A DNA stretch of 48,017 nucleotides from Bradyrhizobium jicamae (lineage in GTDB: Bacteria; Pseudomonadota; Alphaproteobacteria; Rhizobiales; Xanthobacteraceae), in NCBI RefSeq assembly GCF_001440395.1, contig NZ_LLXZ01000054.1:1-48017 (forward strand), read 5' to 3'. Of this stretch, positions 24,811-36,561 are shown piece after piece. The position numbers and the translations under genes were made by a program. Positions within the stretch are counted from its first letter, which is position 1; the number at the start of each line of letters is the position of its first letter. The notes below the pieces were generated by a model. It searched no databases. It saw only the letters and a list, made by a program, of their open reading frames with translations, and had not been told where the DNA came from.

Positions 24811-26157
24811 TCAGTACTTGACCAGACGCGCCGCGTAAAATCCATCCAACCCGCCGAGCCGGGGGTCGGCATGGGGCAAATGGCAGGGCAGGGTACGCAA
24901 ATCACCGTTTGCGGTGACGATTTCGCTCAAGCCTGCGACCTCGCCCGTCTCGATCGGGACCCGGCGCACGCCCGGTTCGGCCGCCAGCAGGGAGGTGACC
25001 GCCTGCTCGCCTTCCTCCGGCTCCAGCGAACAGGTGCAGTAGACCAGCATTCCGCCCGGCTTGAGAAGCGCGACCGCCCGTTGCAGCAGCCGCTTCTGCA
25101 GTGCCGACAGCGTCGCAATATCGGTCTCCTGACGCAGCCACGCGACGTCGGGGTGACGGCGGATAGTACCGGTGGAGGTGCAGGGCGCATCGACCAGCAC
25201 GCCGTCAAAGCCGCCATGGTGGCCTTGCCACTCGGCGGCATCAGTCACGACGTCATCGACCTGCAGCGAAAGCCGCGCCAGATTGTCGCGCAGCCGCGCC
25301 ATGCGCGCCGGCGAGCGATCGACCGCGGTGACGCGCGCGCCGGCCTGTGCCAGTTGCGCGGTCTTGCCGCCGGGCGCGGCGCAGAGATCGACGATGGTCT
25401 TGCCGCCGACGTCGCCGAACAAGCGCGCCGGCAGCGCGGCGGCGGCGTCCTGCACCCACCATTGTCCTTCGGAGAAACCGGGCAGCATGGTCACCGCACC
25501 CTGCAGCAGCGTGCGCACGGTTCCGGTCGGCAAGGTTTCGCCATGCAGGCGGTTCGCCCATTGCGGCGCGTCGGCCTTCACGGTGATGTCGAGCGAGGGC
25601 TCGTGGCCGATGGCACGCGCCATCTCGCGCGCAGTGGTCTCGCCATAGGCGCCGATCCAGCGCGCGAGCAGCCACGGCGGAATGTCGAGCGTCTGCGCTT
25701 TGACTTCCTCGATCAGCGGTTGTCCTTCGCGGGCGCAGCGCCGCAGCACGGCGTTGACGAGGCCGGCATATTTCGCGGCGCGCCGATCCGATTGCACCAG
25801 CCGCACCGAAAGATCGACGGCAGCGTGATCGGGCACGTCCATCCAGAGAATCTGCGCGGCGCCGATCAAGAGCGCGCTTTGCGCACGCGGCGCGTCGGTC
25901 GGGATGCCGCGATCGAGCAGGCGCGACAGCAAATGGCCGAGCGTGCCGAGGCGCCGCAGGATCGTCGCCACCAGCCGCCGCATCAGCGCGCGGTCGCGAT
26001 CGGCGAGTGTCTTCAGGCCGGGATGCGCGCCGGCGCCGTCGAGCTGGTCGTCGAGGGTGCGGTGCTTGTGCAGCACGCCGTCGAGAATGTCAGCCGCGAT
26101 GCGCCGTGCTGCGAGGCCGGGCACTTCTGAAGGTACTGCGAATCTTGACGGGGGCAT
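24811..26157 (-). CDS. rsmB: 16S rRNA m5C methyltransferase (RsmB family)
   Basis: A protein of 448 residues from the ATG at 26157 that methylates a cytosine of 16S rRNA (C967 in E. coli) using SAM. The N-terminal NusB-like domain covers about residues 10-150. The Rossmann methyltransferase has DLCAAPGGKTAQLA for SAM, DAPCTSTGTIRRHPD and VYCTCSLEPEEGE with the catalytic cysteine pair. An ATG at 26226 is also in frame, but the family usually starts near PPSRFAVPSEVPGLAAR. It heads the series rsmB, heparinase-like, purH. Confidence 0.93.
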   Translation of the reverse strand: MPPSRFAVPSEVPGLAARRIAADILDGVLHKHRTLDDQLDGAGAHPGLKTLADRDRALMRRLVATILRRLGTLGHLLSRLLDRGIPTDAPRAQSALLIGAAQILWMDVPDHAAVDLSVRLVQSDRRAAKYAGLVNAVLRRCAREGQPLIEEVKAQTLDIPPWLLARWIGAYGETTAREMARAIGHEPSLDITVKADAPQWANRLHGETLPTGTVRTLLQGAVTMLPGFSEGQWWVQDAAAALPARLFGDVGGKTIVDLCAAPGGKTAQLAQAGARVTAVDRSPARMARLRDNLARLSLQVDDVVTDAAEWQGHHGGFDGVLVDAPCTSTGTIRRHPDVAWLRQETDIATLSALQKRLLQRAVALLKPGGMLVYCTCSLEPEEGEQAVTSLLAAEPGVRRVPIETGEVAGLSEIVTANGDLRTLPCHLPHADPRLGGLDGFYAARLVKY

Positions 26158-26314
26158 GCAGCAGCAATGTCTCGGAAGGCGGAAAGGTTTCGGCTCATGC
26201 CATTGATTGAGCGGTTCCTTTGGCATGCGAATATGCCAAATGTAAGAATCGCCACAGACAATTTTGCGAATGTGATGTCATCTGTGGGCCCATCCCATGC
26301 TATGGAGAGTTGCA

Positions 26315-26524
26315 ATGACCGACAATTCTTCATCCCCCGCGCTTGTCGCGGAGCGCAAGAAGCTGACGCCCGCGGCCGAGCGCGCGCTCGCCGAGGCCGA
26401 AGCACGCCGCAAGGCCGCCGCGGCTCATGCAACGACACTGCAAAAGGAATTCCAGGGCCCGAAGGGTCCGGAACCGACCCGCTATGGCGATTGGGAGCGC
26501 AAGGGAATCGCGTCGGATTTTTGA
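26315..26524 (+). CDS. DUF1674 protein, SDHAF4-like assembly factor
   Basis: A 69-residue protein with a variable Ala/Lys-rich N-terminal part and the conserved end GPKGPEPTRYGDWERKGIASDF, the signature of DUF1674. Its mitochondrial homologue SDHAF4 helps assemble succinate dehydrogenase by protecting the flavoprotein. ATG at 26315 has GGAGAG about six bases upstream; an ATG at 26297 is less well placed. Divergent from rsmB; the next gene is 48 bp on. Confidence 0.92.
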   Translation: MTDNSSSPALVAERKKLTPAAERALAEAEARRKAAAAHATTLQKEFQGPKGPEPTRYGDWERKGIASDF

Positions 26525-26572
26525 TCGTCCGAGGGCCTTGCCGGAAGAGGCGACTCAGCCCTTAGTCGGAAT

Positions 26573-27160
26573 ATGTCCCCCTACGAGAGAATCAATGCAT
26601 ACCGGGCCCCGCGTCGGGGTCCTTCGCGGCGCTGGCTGCCATGGGTGTTCGTGCTTTGCGTAGTGGCGGTGTCGACGCTGCCGGTGCGGGACTGGGTGCG
26701 GCGGTCGCTACCTGGCTTCACCAACAGCCAGGCGGCGCGCGACGCCGAGATGGTCTGGAAGCACGCCGGTAATTCTGATGCGCGTCACCCCGTCGATGTC
26801 ATCCGCACCATCGACGGCGACACGTTTGAGGCGCGGGTGCATTTGTCGCCCGGCGTCGAACCCACCACGCGCGTGCGGTTGCGCGGCATCGATGCGCCCG
26901 AGTTGAAGGCGTCGTGTCCGCAGGAGCTGCAGATGGCGGAAGCTGCGACCGATGCCCTGCGCGTGCTGCTGCGCGAGGGCGAGGTCACGATCTTCAATAT
27001 CGGGCCGGACAAATATAGCGGCCGCGTCGTGGCCGATGCCGCGACGAGGCGCACCGGGAATGTTTCGACGGCGATGCTCGCGGCGGGACATGTGCGCAGC
27101 TATGGCGGCGGTCACCGCAACGGCTGGTGCGCGAGCGCAAGCCAACCAATATCCAAATGA
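26573..27160 (+). CDS. SNase-like (thermonuclease) protein with membrane anchor
   Basis: A 195-residue protein with an N-terminal transmembrane segment (WLPWVFVLCVVAVSTLPV) and an SNase domain: VIRTIDGDTFEARV, RVRLRGIDAPELKASC and DKYSGRVVADA, with conserved D, R and E positions. It may cut nucleic acid in the periplasm. It is a host gene, unlike the related protein at 13868. A clear intrinsic terminator follows its stop. Confidence 0.85.
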   Translation: MSPYERINAYRAPRRGPSRRWLPWVFVLCVVAVSTLPVRDWVRRSLPGFTNSQAARDAEMVWKHAGNSDARHPVDVIRTIDGDTFEARVHLSPGVEPTTRVRLRGIDAPELKASCPQELQMAEAATDALRVLLREGEVTIFNIGPDKYSGRVVADAATRRTGNVSTAMLAAGHVRSYGGGHRNGWCASASQPISK

Positions 27161-27162
27161 AG

Positions 27163-27190
27163 GAGCCGCGCGAACCGCGCGGCTCTTTGT
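27163..27190. terminator. intrinsic terminator between convergent genes
   Basis: GAGCCGCGCG (27163-27172) and CGCGCGGCTC (27176-27185) form a perfect 10-bp stem with a 3-nt loop, followed by TTTGT. It lies 2 bp after the SNase-like gene and 20 bp before the end of the convergent transpeptidase gene. Confidence 0.8.
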
Positions 27191-27209
27191 ATCGGAATCG
27201 TTCAGCCGA

Positions 27210-27722
27210 TCAGCGTGTAACAGTCACGGTCGTTCCGACCGAGACGCGCTGATAGAGATCGGAGATGTCGTCGTTGAGCATGCGGATGCAGCCGTAGGAG
27301 ACGAAGCCGCCGATCGAATTCGGCACGTTGGTGCCGTGAATCGCGTATTCGCCGCCGGCCAGCGTCATCGCCGCAACGCCCATCGGGTTGCGCGGCGAGC
27401 CGCCGGGAATCACGTCGGGCATGCCGGGCTTGTCGCGCCTGACTTCGTTCGGCGGCGACCAGGCCGGGTTGAGATACTTGCCGTCGATCTTGGTGGTGCC
27501 CGCCCACTGCTTGCCGGCCTTGCCGACGCCGACCGGATAGCGCATCGCGCGGCCCGATTCGAGGACGAGGTAGAGGCGCCGCTCATGGGTCTTCACAATG
27601 ATCGTGCCCGGCGCGTAATCGCCGCTGATGCCAACCAGTTCCGGCCGCGCTTGCGCCGCCGATGACATAACAATGCTCAAACCAATGGTGGCGGCTAACG
27701 CCACCGCAATTCTCTTAAACAT
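27210..27722 (-). CDS. L,D-transpeptidase (YkuD domain)
   Basis: A 170-residue periplasmic protein with a signal peptide (IAVALAATIGLSIVMSSAAQA). The YkuD catalytic motif is complete: H129 in AIHGTN and S142-Y-G-C145-I-R147. Such enzymes cross-link peptidoglycan through L,D bonds or attach lipoprotein. It is convergent with the nuclease gene and followed by the shared terminator. Confidence 0.93.
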   Translation of the reverse strand: MFKRIAVALAATIGLSIVMSSAAQARPELVGISGDYAPGTIIVKTHERRLYLVLESGRAMRYPVGVGKAGKQWAGTTKIDGKYLNPAWSPPNEVRRDKPGMPDVIPGGSPRNPMGVAAMTLAGGEYAIHGTNVPNSIGGFVSYGCIRMLNDDISDLYQRVSVGTTVTVTR

Positions 27723-28170
27723 TTCCCAGCTCCACTCTGCCCGCCCTCTCGGGTATCCCTCAACTATCCTTTCAAGCCTCGACGGCCCGCCGTCTCGCGT
27801 GCGCGGCGTTTAGTTTAGTCGCACGAATTGACCGGCTGGTTTCAACGCCGGCTTTCGAGACTGATTTCGGCGGGGGGAACAAAGGAAATGTTGGAAATAA
27901 AGTAAATGACCGGAAAACAACACATGGCGGCGAAAGGCCCGCCGAGGCGGGCCAGCCACTGATATCAGCGTGAGCGATGGGAATTTCCGGCAGGTTCTAT
28001 AGCGGGCTCAGTCCCACAAGCCCGTCAGGCCGGGCAAAAGCGCGAAGCGCGTCTGCGCGCTAGATGTCCCGGGTATCCACGCCTTCCTTTGCAGGGCCAT
28101 CACCATGCGGATAGTGGGTGCTCGGGCGCATAGAGGGGCGCTCCCGAGCTCCAGCTGTTCTGGCCGCGCC
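27723..28170. other. intergenic region with repeat-like sequence, no gene seen
   Basis: No convincing gene in 448 bp. GGCCCGCC (27936-27943) and GGCGGGCC (27946-27953) form a tight hairpin. About 28029-28095 holds a sequence with CGCGAAGCGCG and GATGTCCCGGGTATCCACG that looks like a Bradyrhizobium intergenic repeat related to the one at 39131. The promoter of the transpeptidase gene should lie near its left end. A clear terminator for acs is not visible. Confidence 0.4.
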
Positions 28171-30123
<1,953 letters not shown>

Positions 30124-30495
30124 CTTTCCCTCCCGCTCATTGCAGTCGCACACTTCGGGCGACCGCAATCGTCCTGAATTGTTGCCGCGATTATGCGTCG
30201 CGGGGCGATGCCCGGACAAGGCGGAACGTCTGCGACCTTGGTCGGTCTGGCGGTTCCCGGCCTTATTGCGGATCAAGATCGCTCAAATTTTCGCGCGCCC
30301 GCGCAGGGCGAAATCAACGTTATCGCCGGAATGGCTCCCATGAAAGGTATTTAGTAACCATCAATGATGGAATCGGGACTCGCAAAGTGATACGTTACCC
30401 CCTAAATGGCCTTCCCGGGGCCGGACGGCTCCCCGGAACCAAGCCACAGCAAAAGGCATTACCGGCGAAACAGGCGGAGCAAGGCGACAACGGAC
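30124..30495. promoter_or_regulatory. divergent promoter region acs / topoisomerase, with inverted repeat
   Basis: No gene is seen in 372 bp. TTGCAGTCGC (30140-30149) and GCGACCGCAA (30159-30168) form an inverted repeat with one mismatch, 17-45 bases before the acs start, where it could act as an operator or leader hairpin. The start sites of both genes must lie in the region, but I cannot place the promoter boxes with confidence. Confidence 0.4.
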
Positions 30496-31662
30496 ATGAT
30501 GGATCAGCAGAGTTTCGAGGCTACGCGGCCCGTTTCCGCCGATCCCGCCGTCGCACTGGCGCAAGCGCTCGGCCAACTGCCGAAGGAATCGGTCGGCGAA
30601 ACCGCAAAGTCCGCGGCAAAGCCGCACATCGTCGCCAAAACTTCCGTTGAAGAGCTGGCCCAGGAACTCGGCCTCAAGCTCGGCGACCAGAACGGGCTGA
30701 CCATCCGCCGGGTCAAGCGCGGCAAGGGCTATTCATTCCATCGCGCCAACGGCACGCAGATCCGTCACGCCGGCACCATCCGCCGCCTGCATTCGATGGC
30801 GGTGCCGCCGGCCTATCGCGACGTCCGCTATTCGGCCGATCCTTCTTCGCATTTGCAGGCGGTCGGCATAGATGCGGCAGGACGGCTGCAGTATCGCTAT
30901 CACGCCGATTGGGAAAAGGTCCGCGAGCAGCGCAAGGCGCATCGCCTGGCGCGGCTGGTGGCGGCGTTGCCGAAGATCCGGCGCAAGGTTTCGGCGTATC
31001 TGTCCGGCGACGAGCCGACGCGCGAATTCGCGCTTTCGGCGGTCATCGAATTGATCGCGCGCACCGCGATCCGTCCGGGCAACGAATCCTACGCCCGCCT
31101 CAACGGCACCCGTGGCGCCACCACGATGCTGAAATCCAACGTTACGCTGGAAGACGATTGCTTCGTCCTGACCTTCAAGGCCAAGGGCGGCAAGGCCGTG
31201 CGCAAGGAATGCGACGCCGCGAAACTCGTGCGCGCCATTGGCATCCTGCGCACCGTGCCGGGCAAGCGCATGTTCCAGTACCGCGACAATTCCGGCACCG
31301 TGCGTACGGTGTCGACCACGACGGTGAACGCGTTCCTGCGCGAGATCGCCGGCATCAAGATTTCGCTGAAGGATTTCCGCACCCTGATGGCGTCAGCCGT
31401 GGTGCTGGAATCGCTGTCGCGGATTACGCCCGCGGCGAGTGAACGCGGCCGCAAGAAGCAGGTGCTGGAAGCCGTGCGCGCTGCCGCCGACGAACTGTCG
31501 AACACGCCCGCGATCTGCCGCAAGAGCTACGTCCACGACACTATCGTCACCGCGTTCGAAGACGGTATCCTCGAGCGCTTCGCCGCGACGATGAAGGGTT
31601 ATCGCACGCAAGCCAAGCGCGAGGCGCTGCTGGCGCAGGTAGTGACGGCCGCGGCGGCGTAA
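30496..31662 (+). CDS. DNA topoisomerase IB (poxvirus-type)
   Basis: A 388-residue type IB topoisomerase that relaxes supercoils through a 3'-phosphotyrosine. An N-terminal extension of about 50 residues precedes the conserved domain. Catalytic residues visible are R193 in AIRPGNE, R295 in LKDFRTLMA and the nucleophile Y345 in CRKSYVHD. The domain YSFHRANG...HAGTIRRLHSMAVPPAYRDV (about 79-110) is typical of bacterial members. The frame is open upstream to 30406, but the double ATG at 30496 is preferred. Downstream lies a large palindromic repeat. Confidence 0.93.
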   Translation: MMDQQSFEATRPVSADPAVALAQALGQLPKESVGETAKSAAKPHIVAKTSVEELAQELGLKLGDQNGLTIRRVKRGKGYSFHRANGTQIRHAGTIRRLHSMAVPPAYRDVRYSADPSSHLQAVGIDAAGRLQYRYHADWEKVREQRKAHRLARLVAALPKIRRKVSAYLSGDEPTREFALSAVIELIARTAIRPGNESYARLNGTRGATTMLKSNVTLEDDCFVLTFKAKGGKAVRKECDAAKLVRAIGILRTVPGKRMFQYRDNSGTVRTVSTTTVNAFLREIAGIKISLKDFRTLMASAVVLESLSRITPAASERGRKKQVLEAVRAAADELSNTPAICRKSYVHDTIVTAFEDGILERFAATMKGYRTQAKREALLAQVVTAAAA

Positions 31663-31670
31663 GATTTCTT

Positions 31671-31812
31671 CCTTCTCCCCTTGTGGGAGAAGGTGGCGCG
31701 GACGAAGTCCGTGCCGGATGAGGGGTTCTTTCCGCGGAGACAGACCCCTCACCCGTCTCAATCGCGCGGAGCGCGATTGATCCACCCTCTCCCACAAGGG
31801 GAGAGGGGAAGT
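31671..31812. repeat. long intergenic palindrome (CTCCCCTTGTGGGAGA type)
   Basis: CTTCTCCCCTTGTGGGAG near 31672-31689 is matched by CCTCTCCCACAAGGGGAGAGG near 31786-31806; inside lie matching pieces such as GGATGAGGGG and CCCCTCACCC. This composite repeat is widespread between genes in Rhizobiales, as I remember it. It separates two convergent genes and can terminate both. Confidence 0.7.
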
Positions 31813-31819
31813 AAGAGCC

Positions 31820-32233
31820 CTACATCCCGCCCATCTTGCAGACCATCTTCCACTCGTCCGCCGTCACCGGCTGCACCGACAGGCGCGAATATTTCACCAG
31901 CGCCATGTCCGCGAGTTTCTTGTCGGCCTTGATCGCGGCCATCGTCACCGGCGTCTTCAAGGGCTTGTCGGCCTTGATGTCGACGCAGACGAATTTTCCG
32001 GTTTTGTCGGACGGATCGGGATAGGCTTCCCTGATGATCTCCGCGATGCCGACGATCTCCTTGCCCTCGTTGGAGTGATAGAAGAACGCCTTGTCGCCTT
32101 TCTTCATGTTCACGAGATTCTGGCGCGCGGTGAAATTGCGCACGCCGGTCCAGGCTTCGCCCTTTGCGCCTTTCGCGACCTGCTGGTCCCAGGACCACAC
32201 CGACGGTTCGGATTTCACCAGCCAGTACGCCAT
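31820..32233 (-). CDS. EVE domain protein
   Basis: A 137-residue PUA-like EVE protein: AYWLVKSEPSVWSWDQ at the start, WTGVRNFTARQNL and KAFFYHSNEG in the middle, and SRLSVQPVTADEW near the end. EVE domains bind modified bases and act in RNA or DNA modification; this small stand-alone type is common in alphaproteobacteria. ATG at 32233 follows GGAGGA with good spacing; an ATG at 32239 is too close. It starts 2 bp after the gpsA stop and is the last gene of tsaD-gpsA-EVE. Confidence 0.92.
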   Translation of the reverse strand: MAYWLVKSEPSVWSWDQQVAKGAKGEAWTGVRNFTARQNLVNMKKGDKAFFYHSNEGKEIVGIAEIIREAYPDPSDKTGKFVCVDIKADKPLKTPVTMAAIKADKKLADMALVKYSRLSVQPVTADEWKMVCKMGGM

Positions 32234-32235
32234 CG

Positions 32236-33216
32236 TCATTCCTCCGCCTTGAACGGCCGCGTCAGCAGGCCCTCGATCGCCGCGTCGATCGTCACCTTGC
32301 CGCCCAGGATCGCCGCCACCGCCTTTGATACCGGCATATCGACGTTCTGCGAAGCCGCCAGTTCGATCAGGACCGGTGCGGTGAATTCGCCTTCGGCGAG
32401 CTTGCTGCGGTCCGGCGCTTCGCCGCGCCCGAGCGCGATGCCGAACGCGAAATTGCGCGACTGCGGACTGGAGCAGCTCAAAATCAGGTCGCCGAGACCC
32501 GACAGGCCCGCCAGTGTTTCGCTGCGCGCACCGCAGGCGCGGCCGAGGCGGGCGAGTTCGCTGAAGCCGCGGGTGGTCAGAGCGGCCAGCGCGGAAGCGC
32601 CGAGCTGCCGGCCGACGACGATGCCGGCGGCGATCGCCAGCACGTTCTTGGCCGCGCCGCCGATCTCGACGCCGCGAACGTCCGTGCTGTGATAGGGCCG
32701 GAAGGTCGACGAGCCCAGTGCCTGCACCAGATGGCTCGCCAGCCCTTCATCCCTTGCGGCGAGCGTGACGGCGGTCGGAAGGCCCCGCGCGACATCGTCG
32801 GCAAAATTCGGTCCCGACAGGATGGCAGGGATGGCGCCGGGAATGGCTTCGGCGATGACCTCGGTCATGAACCGATGCGTGCCGCGTTCGATGCCCTTGG
32901 CGCAGGCGACGACAGGCGTCTTCGGCTTGAGGAGCGGCGTAAGCGCGATCGCGGCCTGGCGCAGGCTTTGCGCAGGTGTCGCAATCAGGACGATGTCGGC
33001 GCGCGCGGCCGCGGCCATGTCGGCGGTGATGTCGATGCTGCCATCGAGGCTGACGCCGGGCAGCCTTGGATTTTGTCGTGTCGCCTTCATCTGCGCAGCG
33101 CCGTCGGCGCTCCGCGCATAGAGCGTGACGTCGCGGCCGGCGCGTCGGGCGGCGCTGGCGAGCGCCGTGCCATAGGCGCCGGCGCCGATCACCGCGACTG
33201 AATTGAAGGACACCAT
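32236..33216 (-). CDS. gpsA: glycerol-3-phosphate dehydrogenase (NAD(P)+)
   Basis: A 326-residue cytosolic enzyme that makes sn-glycerol-3-phosphate from dihydroxyacetone phosphate for phospholipid synthesis. [14 protein letters not shown] is the nucleotide site, VVACAKGIE and [16 protein letters not shown] follow, and the catalytic Lys is in [12 protein letters not shown]. Usual length. ATG at 33216 lies one base after the tsaD stop, so translation is coupled. Confidence 0.96.
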   Translation of the reverse strand: MVSFNSVAVIGAGAYGTALASAARRAGRDVTLYARSADGAAQMKATRQNPRLPGVSLDGSIDITADMAAAARADIVLIATPAQSLRQAAIALTPLLKPKTPVVACAKGIERGTHRFMTEVIAEAIPGAIPAILSGPNFADDVARGLPTAVTLAARDEGLASHLVQALGSSTFRPYHSTDVRGVEIGGAAKNVLAIAAGIVVGRQLGASALAALTTRGFSELARLGRACGARSETLAGLSGLGDLILSCSSPQSRNFAFGIALGRGEAPDRSKLAEGEFTAPVLIELAASQNVDMPVSKAVAAILGGKVTIDAAIEGLLTRPFKAEE

Positions 33217-33217
33217 G

Positions 33218-34291
33218 TCAGAATCCTGCGCGGGTTTTGGTGTAGCCGGCCGGCGCTTTGGCGTTGGCATCCAGCAGCCAGCGCGCGCGGGGGGGTGCGT
33301 CCATCGTATCGGTCAATCCGAGCGCCATCCGTTCCGCGCCGGCCCATGCGATCATCGCGCCGTTATCGGTGCAGAGTTCGGGCGGCGGAATGATCAGCGT
33401 GGTTTGCGCCCGTGCGGCAACGTTTTGCAACGCGCCGCGGATCGCGTGATTGGCGGCGACGCCGCCGGCCGCGACCAGCGCGCGCGGCGGGCCGAACCGT
33501 TCGTGAAACAATCTTAGGCCCACGCTCAGCCGGTCCACGGTCGATTCCAGCACCGCGGCCTGGAAACCGGCGCAGAGATCGTCAACGTCCTCCGGCTCCA
33601 GCGGCATCATGCGGTTGGCCTCGTTGCGAACCGCGGTCTTCAATCCCGACAGCGAGAAATTGGCATCGGGACGTCCGAGCATCGGCCGCGGAAAGGCGAA
33701 ACGCTTGGCGTCGCCACGCGCCGCGGCGCGCTCGACCTCCGGTCCGCCCGGATAGGGCAGCGACATCATCTTCGCCACCTTGTCGAAGGCTTCACCCATC
33801 GCGTCATCGACGGTGGTGCCGAGCCGCACATATTGGCCGACGCCGGCGACAGCGACGATCTGGGTGTGGCCGCCGGAGGCAAGGAACAGGCAATAGGGAA
33901 ACGCCAGCGGGCCGGTGAGCCGCGGCGTCAGCGCATGGGCTTCGAGGTGATTGACCGCGATCAGCGGCGTATCGTGGACCATCGCAATCGCCTTGGCGGT
34001 GGTCAGGCCGACGATGACGCCGCCGATCAGCCCGGGGCCGGCGGCGGCCGCGACTGCCGACAACTGCGCAAAGCCGACATTGGCGTCCTTCATGGCCTGG
34101 CCGACGATGCCGTCGAGCAGGTCGACATGGGCGCGCGCCGCGATCTCTGGCACCACGCCGCCGAAACGGGCGTGTTCCGTTGTCTGCGAGCGTACGATAT
34201 TGGACAGAATTCTGGCGCTGCCGTCGCGCTGGCGCTCGACCACGGCGGCTGCGGTTTCGTCGCAGGTGGTCTCGATACCCAGCACCAGCAT
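33218..34291 (-). CDS. tsaD: tRNA threonylcarbamoyladenosine transferase
   Basis: A 357-residue Kae1/TsaD protein that transfers threonylcarbamoyl to A37 of ANN-decoding tRNAs. It starts [18 protein letters not shown] and has [15 protein letters not shown] and [12 protein letters not shown] with metal-binding His, and [12 protein letters not shown] near the end. I prefer ATG 34291; a TTG at 34309 with AAGGG upstream is also possible. It heads the tsaD-gpsA-EVE operon and is divergent from hemD. Confidence 0.96.
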   Translation of the reverse strand: MLVLGIETTCDETAAAVVERQRDGSARILSNIVRSQTTEHARFGGVVPEIAARAHVDLLDGIVGQAMKDANVGFAQLSAVAAAAGPGLIGGVIVGLTTAKAIAMVHDTPLIAVNHLEAHALTPRLTGPLAFPYCLFLASGGHTQIVAVAGVGQYVRLGTTVDDAMGEAFDKVAKMMSLPYPGGPEVERAAARGDAKRFAFPRPMLGRPDANFSLSGLKTAVRNEANRMMPLEPEDVDDLCAGFQAAVLESTVDRLSVGLRLFHERFGPPRALVAAGGVAANHAIRGALQNVAARAQTTLIIPPPELCTDNGAMIAWAGAERMALGLTDTMDAPPRARWLLDANAKAPAGYTKTRAGF

Positions 34292-34434
34292 CGGCTTGTC
34301 GTTGTCCAAATTGAACCCTTGATGAATTGTTGCGCTATCGCCAAAAACAACGCTTCGGTAACCGCGTAGCATTACGAGGTCGCAACGTGCAATCGCCCGG
34401 GGATACCGAAATCGTGTTGGCGGAGATCTGAAAT

Positions 34435-35184
34435 ATGGCCGTTCTCGTCACGCGTCCAAGTCCCGACGATGAGACAACGGCGGAGGCGCTTCGCGCGCGG
34501 GGATTCGACGTGCTGCGCGCGCCGATGCTGCGGTTCGAGCCTGTGCCGTTCCAGGACGATGCGGATGCGAGCTACGGCGCTATTATCGTCACCAGCGCCA
34601 ACGCCCTGCGCGCCATCGCGTCCCATCTGGCGGATAGCCGGCTGCTCACGCTGCCGCTGTTCGCGGTTGGAGAAAATACCGCGGCCACAGCGCGCGAGGC
34701 CGGCTTTGCCGAGGTGATCGCGTCGAAAGGCGACGCCGGCGCGTTGCGCGATCTGGTGCTGGCAGGCGCGAAATCGAAGCAACTGAAGAAGAGCAGCCCG
34801 ATCCTGTACCTTGCCGGCGCCGATCTCGCGCGCGATCTCGCCGGCGAACTCGGCGAGAAGGGTTTTACGGTGGTGACGCAGACCACCTACCGGATGGTCC
34901 CCGCGCCCAGCCTGGCCCGCGAAATATGTGACGCTTTCGTGGCGGATGAGGTCGAGGCCGTGCTGCATTACTCGCGGCGCAGCGCGCGTGCCTTCCTGGA
35001 GGCGGCACGCTCGGGCGGCGTCGAAATCTCGGCGTTGGCGCTGCCGCAGTGCTGCATTTCGGCGGCGGTGGCCGCGGTGTTGCGGGATGCCGGCGCAAGC
35101 CAGGTGACACAGGCGGCTTCGCCGGATGAGAATGCCCTGTTCGAGGCGCTTGCCCGCGCGTTGCAATCCCGGCCGAAATCCTGA
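34435..35184 (+). CDS. hemD: uroporphyrinogen-III synthase
   Basis: A 249-residue enzyme that closes hydroxymethylbilane to uroporphyrinogen III in haem and corrin synthesis. It begins [23 protein letters not shown], then has [13 protein letters not shown] and the second half [17 protein letters not shown], typical of the HemD fold. It is followed in the same direction by a mitofilin-like gene and hemY. hemC, which is often next to hemD, is not in this window. Confidence 0.92.
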   Translation: MAVLVTRPSPDDETTAEALRARGFDVLRAPMLRFEPVPFQDDADASYGAIIVTSANALRAIASHLADSRLLTLPLFAVGENTAATAREAGFAEVIASKGDAGALRDLVLAGAKSKQLKKSSPILYLAGADLARDLAGELGEKGFTVVTQTTYRMVPAPSLAREICDAFVADEVEAVLHYSRRSARAFLEAARSGGVEISALALPQCCISAAVAAVLRDAGASQVTQAASPDENALFEALARALQSRPKS

Positions 35185-35207
35185 TTTTGAGGCTAATCTT
35201 TAAGTCT

Positions 35208-35256
35208 GATCATGCTCTTATCGGAAAACCGGTGCCGCCACCGCCGGATCATGCTC
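35208..35256. repeat. Bradyrhizobium-type intergenic repeat, second copy
   Basis: GATCATGCTC occurs at 35208-35217 and again within 35246-35256, around CGGAAAACCGGTG. It is related to the palindrome at 16828-16879, which has the same GATCATGC ends and a TCCGGAAAA-like centre. Confidence 0.55.
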
Positions 35257-35314
35257 TAAGACGGTCCCGATTCTGCTAAGTTCCGGCATCTAACCATTCA
35301 AGGGAACCGCTGCG

Positions 35315-36553
35315 ATGGTCGACAACAGGCCCGAAGACACTGGATCGCTGCCCGATTCGGGCCGGCCGAAGCGAGAGCCGCCGACTATCGATCTCGAGGC
35401 CACATCGAGCGAAACCAAGGCATCGAGCGGAACCAAGAACGGTGCCGAGGCGCCGCCCGAGCCGGTGACTGAGCCCGCGCCGGAAATCGCCCAGGCGCCG
35501 GTTGAGGAATCTCCGGATGCCGCCGAGCCGCTGTCACGGCCTGTCTCGGCGTCCGTCTCTCCTTGGGTCGTCGCGCCGGTTTCCGGCGCGGTCGCGGCCG
35601 CGCTGGTGATCGGTGTCGGCTGGATGCTGGGCTGGCCCGCGATACAGCCCGCCTCCGTATCGCAGACTGCGCAGCTCAACGCCTCCGCCATCGACGGTTT
35701 GACTTCGCGGGTTGCCGGTCTTGAAGCGAAAGCGGGCAAGCCGGTGGCCGATCCCGCCGCCGCGGCCCGCACCGACGCGCTGGAAAAATCGGTTGCGACG
35801 TTGCGCGGCGAACTCGCAACGACACGCGCGCAAGGCGAAAAGCTGGCATCCGCCATCAACGATGTGAAGTCGGCGCCACGCGGCGACGGCGCGGTGTCGC
35901 CTGATCTCACCGCTTTCGCCGAACGCATCGCCAGGGTCGAGAACCAGATGCGGGCGCAGGGCGCCGAGATCGCGCAGCAAGGCAGCAAGATCGCCGACAC
36001 CAGATCAGCCGACGCCAAGGCCGCCAACGATATGCCGTGGCGCCGGGTGCTGGCCGCTGCATTGCTCGACGTTCTCGTCCGGGTCGGCGATCCCTATCCC
36101 GTGGCGCTCTCGACGGCGAAATCCCTGGCGCCGGATCCCGGTGCGCTCAAGCCGCTCGACCAGTTTGCGGACAAAGGCGTGCCGAATGCCGGCAAGCTGA
36201 GCACGGAATTGCTGGCGCTGGTGCCGAAGCTGACGCCAACGGTCCAGCAGAACGCTGCCACGACCGGCACCGGCATCGTCGATCGTCTTCAGGCGGGCGC
36301 CGCCAAGCTGGTCAAGATCGAACGCACCGATACCGCCGGCACGGATCGCGGCGCCGTGGTGGCGCGGATCACGGCAGCCGCGTTGCGCAACGATTTCAAC
36401 GAGGCGCGGCGGGAATTGAAAACGCTGGAGCCGGCTGATCGCGCCGCGGCGCAATCCTGGATCGAGCGTGCCGACGCCCGCGACGCCGCGCTGGCCGCAT
36501 CCCGTCGATTTGCCGCCGAGGCCATGGCTGGGCTGGCCAAACCGTCGGAATAA
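35315..36553 (+). CDS. mitofilin/COG4223-like membrane protein
   Basis: A 412-residue protein with a Pro/Glu-rich, disordered N-terminus (1-85), one transmembrane segment (VAPVSGAVAAALVIGVGWMLG, near residue 87-107), a long coiled coil (about 115-230, rich in Ala, Lys, Glu) and a C-terminal mitofilin-like part ending in EAMAGLAKPSE. Proteins of this type in alphaproteobacteria are regarded as relatives of the mitochondrial MICOS subunit Mic60 and shape the inner membrane. Between hemD and hemY, it is 8 bp from the latter. Confidence 0.85.
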   Translation: MVDNRPEDTGSLPDSGRPKREPPTIDLEATSSETKASSGTKNGAEAPPEPVTEPAPEIAQAPVEESPDAAEPLSRPVSASVSPWVVAPVSGAVAAALVIGVGWMLGWPAIQPASVSQTAQLNASAIDGLTSRVAGLEAKAGKPVADPAAAARTDALEKSVATLRGELATTRAQGEKLASAINDVKSAPRGDGAVSPDLTAFAERIARVENQMRAQGAEIAQQGSKIADTRSADAKAANDMPWRRVLAAALLDVLVRVGDPYPVALSTAKSLAPDPGALKPLDQFADKGVPNAGKLSTELLALVPKLTPTVQQNAATTGTGIVDRLQAGAAKLVKIERTDTAGTDRGAVVARITAAALRNDFNEARRELKTLEPADRAAAQSWIERADARDAALAASRRFAAEAMAGLAKPSE

Positions 36554-36561
36554 GGATTTCA

